A stretch of DNA of 5,475 nucleotides from an uncultured Bacilli bacterium (GTDB taxonomy: Bacteria; Bacillota_I; Bacilli_A; RF39; UBA660), in the NCBI GenBank assembly GCA_947591175.1, contig CANQDB010000091.1, positions 1 through 5,475 on the forward strand, given 5' to 3'. The stretch's first letter is position 1, and each line of letters opens with the position of its first letter. The position numbers and the translations under genes were made by a program. Below the pieces are notes generated by a model. It searched no databases. It was not told the origin of the DNA and saw only the letters and a program-made list of their open reading frames with translations. Shown here one piece after another: positions 5,133 through 5,475 of this stretch.

Positions 5133-5174
5133 GTCCTTTTTGGAGCAATCGAAAAGGAACTTTGGCGGTTCCTT
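5123..5174 (-). terminator. Two overlapping hairpins after the Rpn-family gene
   Basis: Read on the minus strand, hairpin A pairs AAGGAAC (5174 to 5168) with GTTCCTT (5160 to 5154), seven perfect pairs, but only four T follow. Hairpin B pairs AAAGTTCCTTTT (5163 to 5152) with AAAAGGACTTT (5140 to 5130), eleven pairs with one bulged T, and is followed by ATTTTTT. Both use 5160-5154, so they exclude each other. B has the form of a proper intrinsic terminator. A begins at the stop codon and has a loop like that of the 3539-3562 terminator. Confidence 0.65.
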
Positions 5175-5475
5175 AATTTATAGAACTAATTATATTTTCG
5201 ATTTCTTCTTGAGATAGTCCCGTACATTCTATGATTGTCTTTATATCCAATCCTTTGTTATGCATCTTTATAGCAACTTCTCGCTTGCCTTCTTCAATCC
5301 CCTCTTCTTTTAAAGTCTTTTTCTCATATTCATCGAAGGCTTCTAACTCTGCATCACTTAATAGATATCCACTCGATAGGTTCTCTAACTTATTTACAAC
5401 TTTCTCCATTATTTGATCACCTTTACTTACCTTCCTTAACTCCTCTTTCGAAGTTAATATTAACAATAATGCCAA
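5173..5475 (-). CDS. Rpn/PD-(D/E)XK nuclease family protein, C-terminal part
   Basis: The frame is open to the right edge, so only the last 100 residues are seen and the start is outside the window; the TTG at the edge is not evidence of a start. The segment reads LTSKEELRKVSKGDQIMEKVVNKLENLSS, then an acidic stretch LSDAELEAFDEYEKK, a charged helix GIEEGKREVAIKMHNKGLDIKTIIECTGLSQEEIENIISS. This is the C-terminal layout of the Rpn family (recombination-promoting nuclease, also annotated as putative transposase). The catalytic PD-(D/E)XK domain would be in the missing N-terminal part. Members occur in several copies in gut Bacillota and some act in phage defence. An internal ATG with a good ribosome binding site lies at 5409. 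Whether the full gene is intact cannot be judged here. Confidence 0.8.
   Translation of the reverse strand: MALLLILTSKEELRKVSKGDQIMEKVVNKLENLSSGYLLSDAELEAFDEYEKKTLKEEGIEEGKREVAIKMHNKGLDIKTIIECTGLSQEEIENIISSIN
5407..5424 (-). promoter_or_regulatory. Internal ribosome binding site and ATG inside the Rpn-family gene
   Basis: On the minus strand AAAGGTGATC (5424 to 5415) precedes an in-frame ATG (5409 to 5407) by five bases. GGTGATC is a seven-base match to the 16S 3' end complement. The site is encoded by the Lys-Gly-Asp codons of the protein. Initiation here would yield a 78-residue C-terminal fragment starting MEKVVNKL. In enterobacterial Rpn genes, small C-terminal proteins made from inside the gene are known to inhibit the full-length nuclease. 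Use of this site here is inference. Confidence 0.4.

Noticed and set aside
5231..5416. Open frame of 61 codons on the plus strand
   Set aside because: It is the antisense shadow of the Rpn-family C-terminal region, with no supporting start signals.
1..5475. CRISPR array, tRNA, rRNA, riboswitch or IS element
   Set aside because: No regular repeat-spacer pattern, tRNA-like fold, long structured leader, terminal inverted repeat or transposase catalytic core was seen; all intergenic gaps are under about 135 bases.

Overview
This is a low-GC window with strong AGGAGG-type ribosome binding sites, many intrinsic terminators ending in T-runs, and genes typical of Bacillota. The gene set fits class Bacilli: FtsW, a type 2 peptide deformylase, a GluP/YqgP-like rhomboid, a YjcZ-like small protein, and a KinB-like orphan histidine kinase with tandem Spo0A-type boxes. 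A spore-forming or formerly spore-forming anaerobe is a reasonable inference. The genus cannot be named from this sequence.

Layout. Positions 1-85 hold the ftsW terminator, an 11-bp direct repeat, and a strong-looking promoter that points left out of the window and has a G8 run in its spacer. ftsW lies on the minus strand (86-1255). A divergent intergenic region (1256-1388) follows, then on the plus strand a short uncatalogued gene for a 51-residue Cys/Gly/Tyr-rich membrane peptide (1389-1544) with its own terminator, and def (1610-2155), whose terminator stem includes its stop codon. Everything to the right is on the minus strand: a six-helix sensor kinase (2174-3439), a short membrane-anchored EIIB-like protein that lacks the catalytic cysteine (3561-3884), a rhomboid protease (3946-5076), and the 3' part of an Rpn/PD-(D/E)XK family gene (5173-5475, cut by the right edge).

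Transcription. Nearly every gene seems to have its own promoter or terminator, so this is a set of single-gene units. The one possible exception is rhomboid plus EIIB-like, which have no terminator between them, although the EIIB-like gene has its own good promoter.

Points to check first: (1) the G8 tract between -35 and -10 of the leftward promoter, a layout known from phase-variable promoters; (2) 10-bp phased Spo0A-type boxes over the kinase promoter, which tie this orphan kinase to the sporulation phosphorelay; (3) the Cys-less, membrane-tethered EIIB domain with no PTS neighbours; (4) an internal ribosome binding site and ATG in the Rpn gene that could yield a separate small C-terminal protein; (5) two mutually exclusive hairpins between the Rpn gene and the rhomboid promoter.
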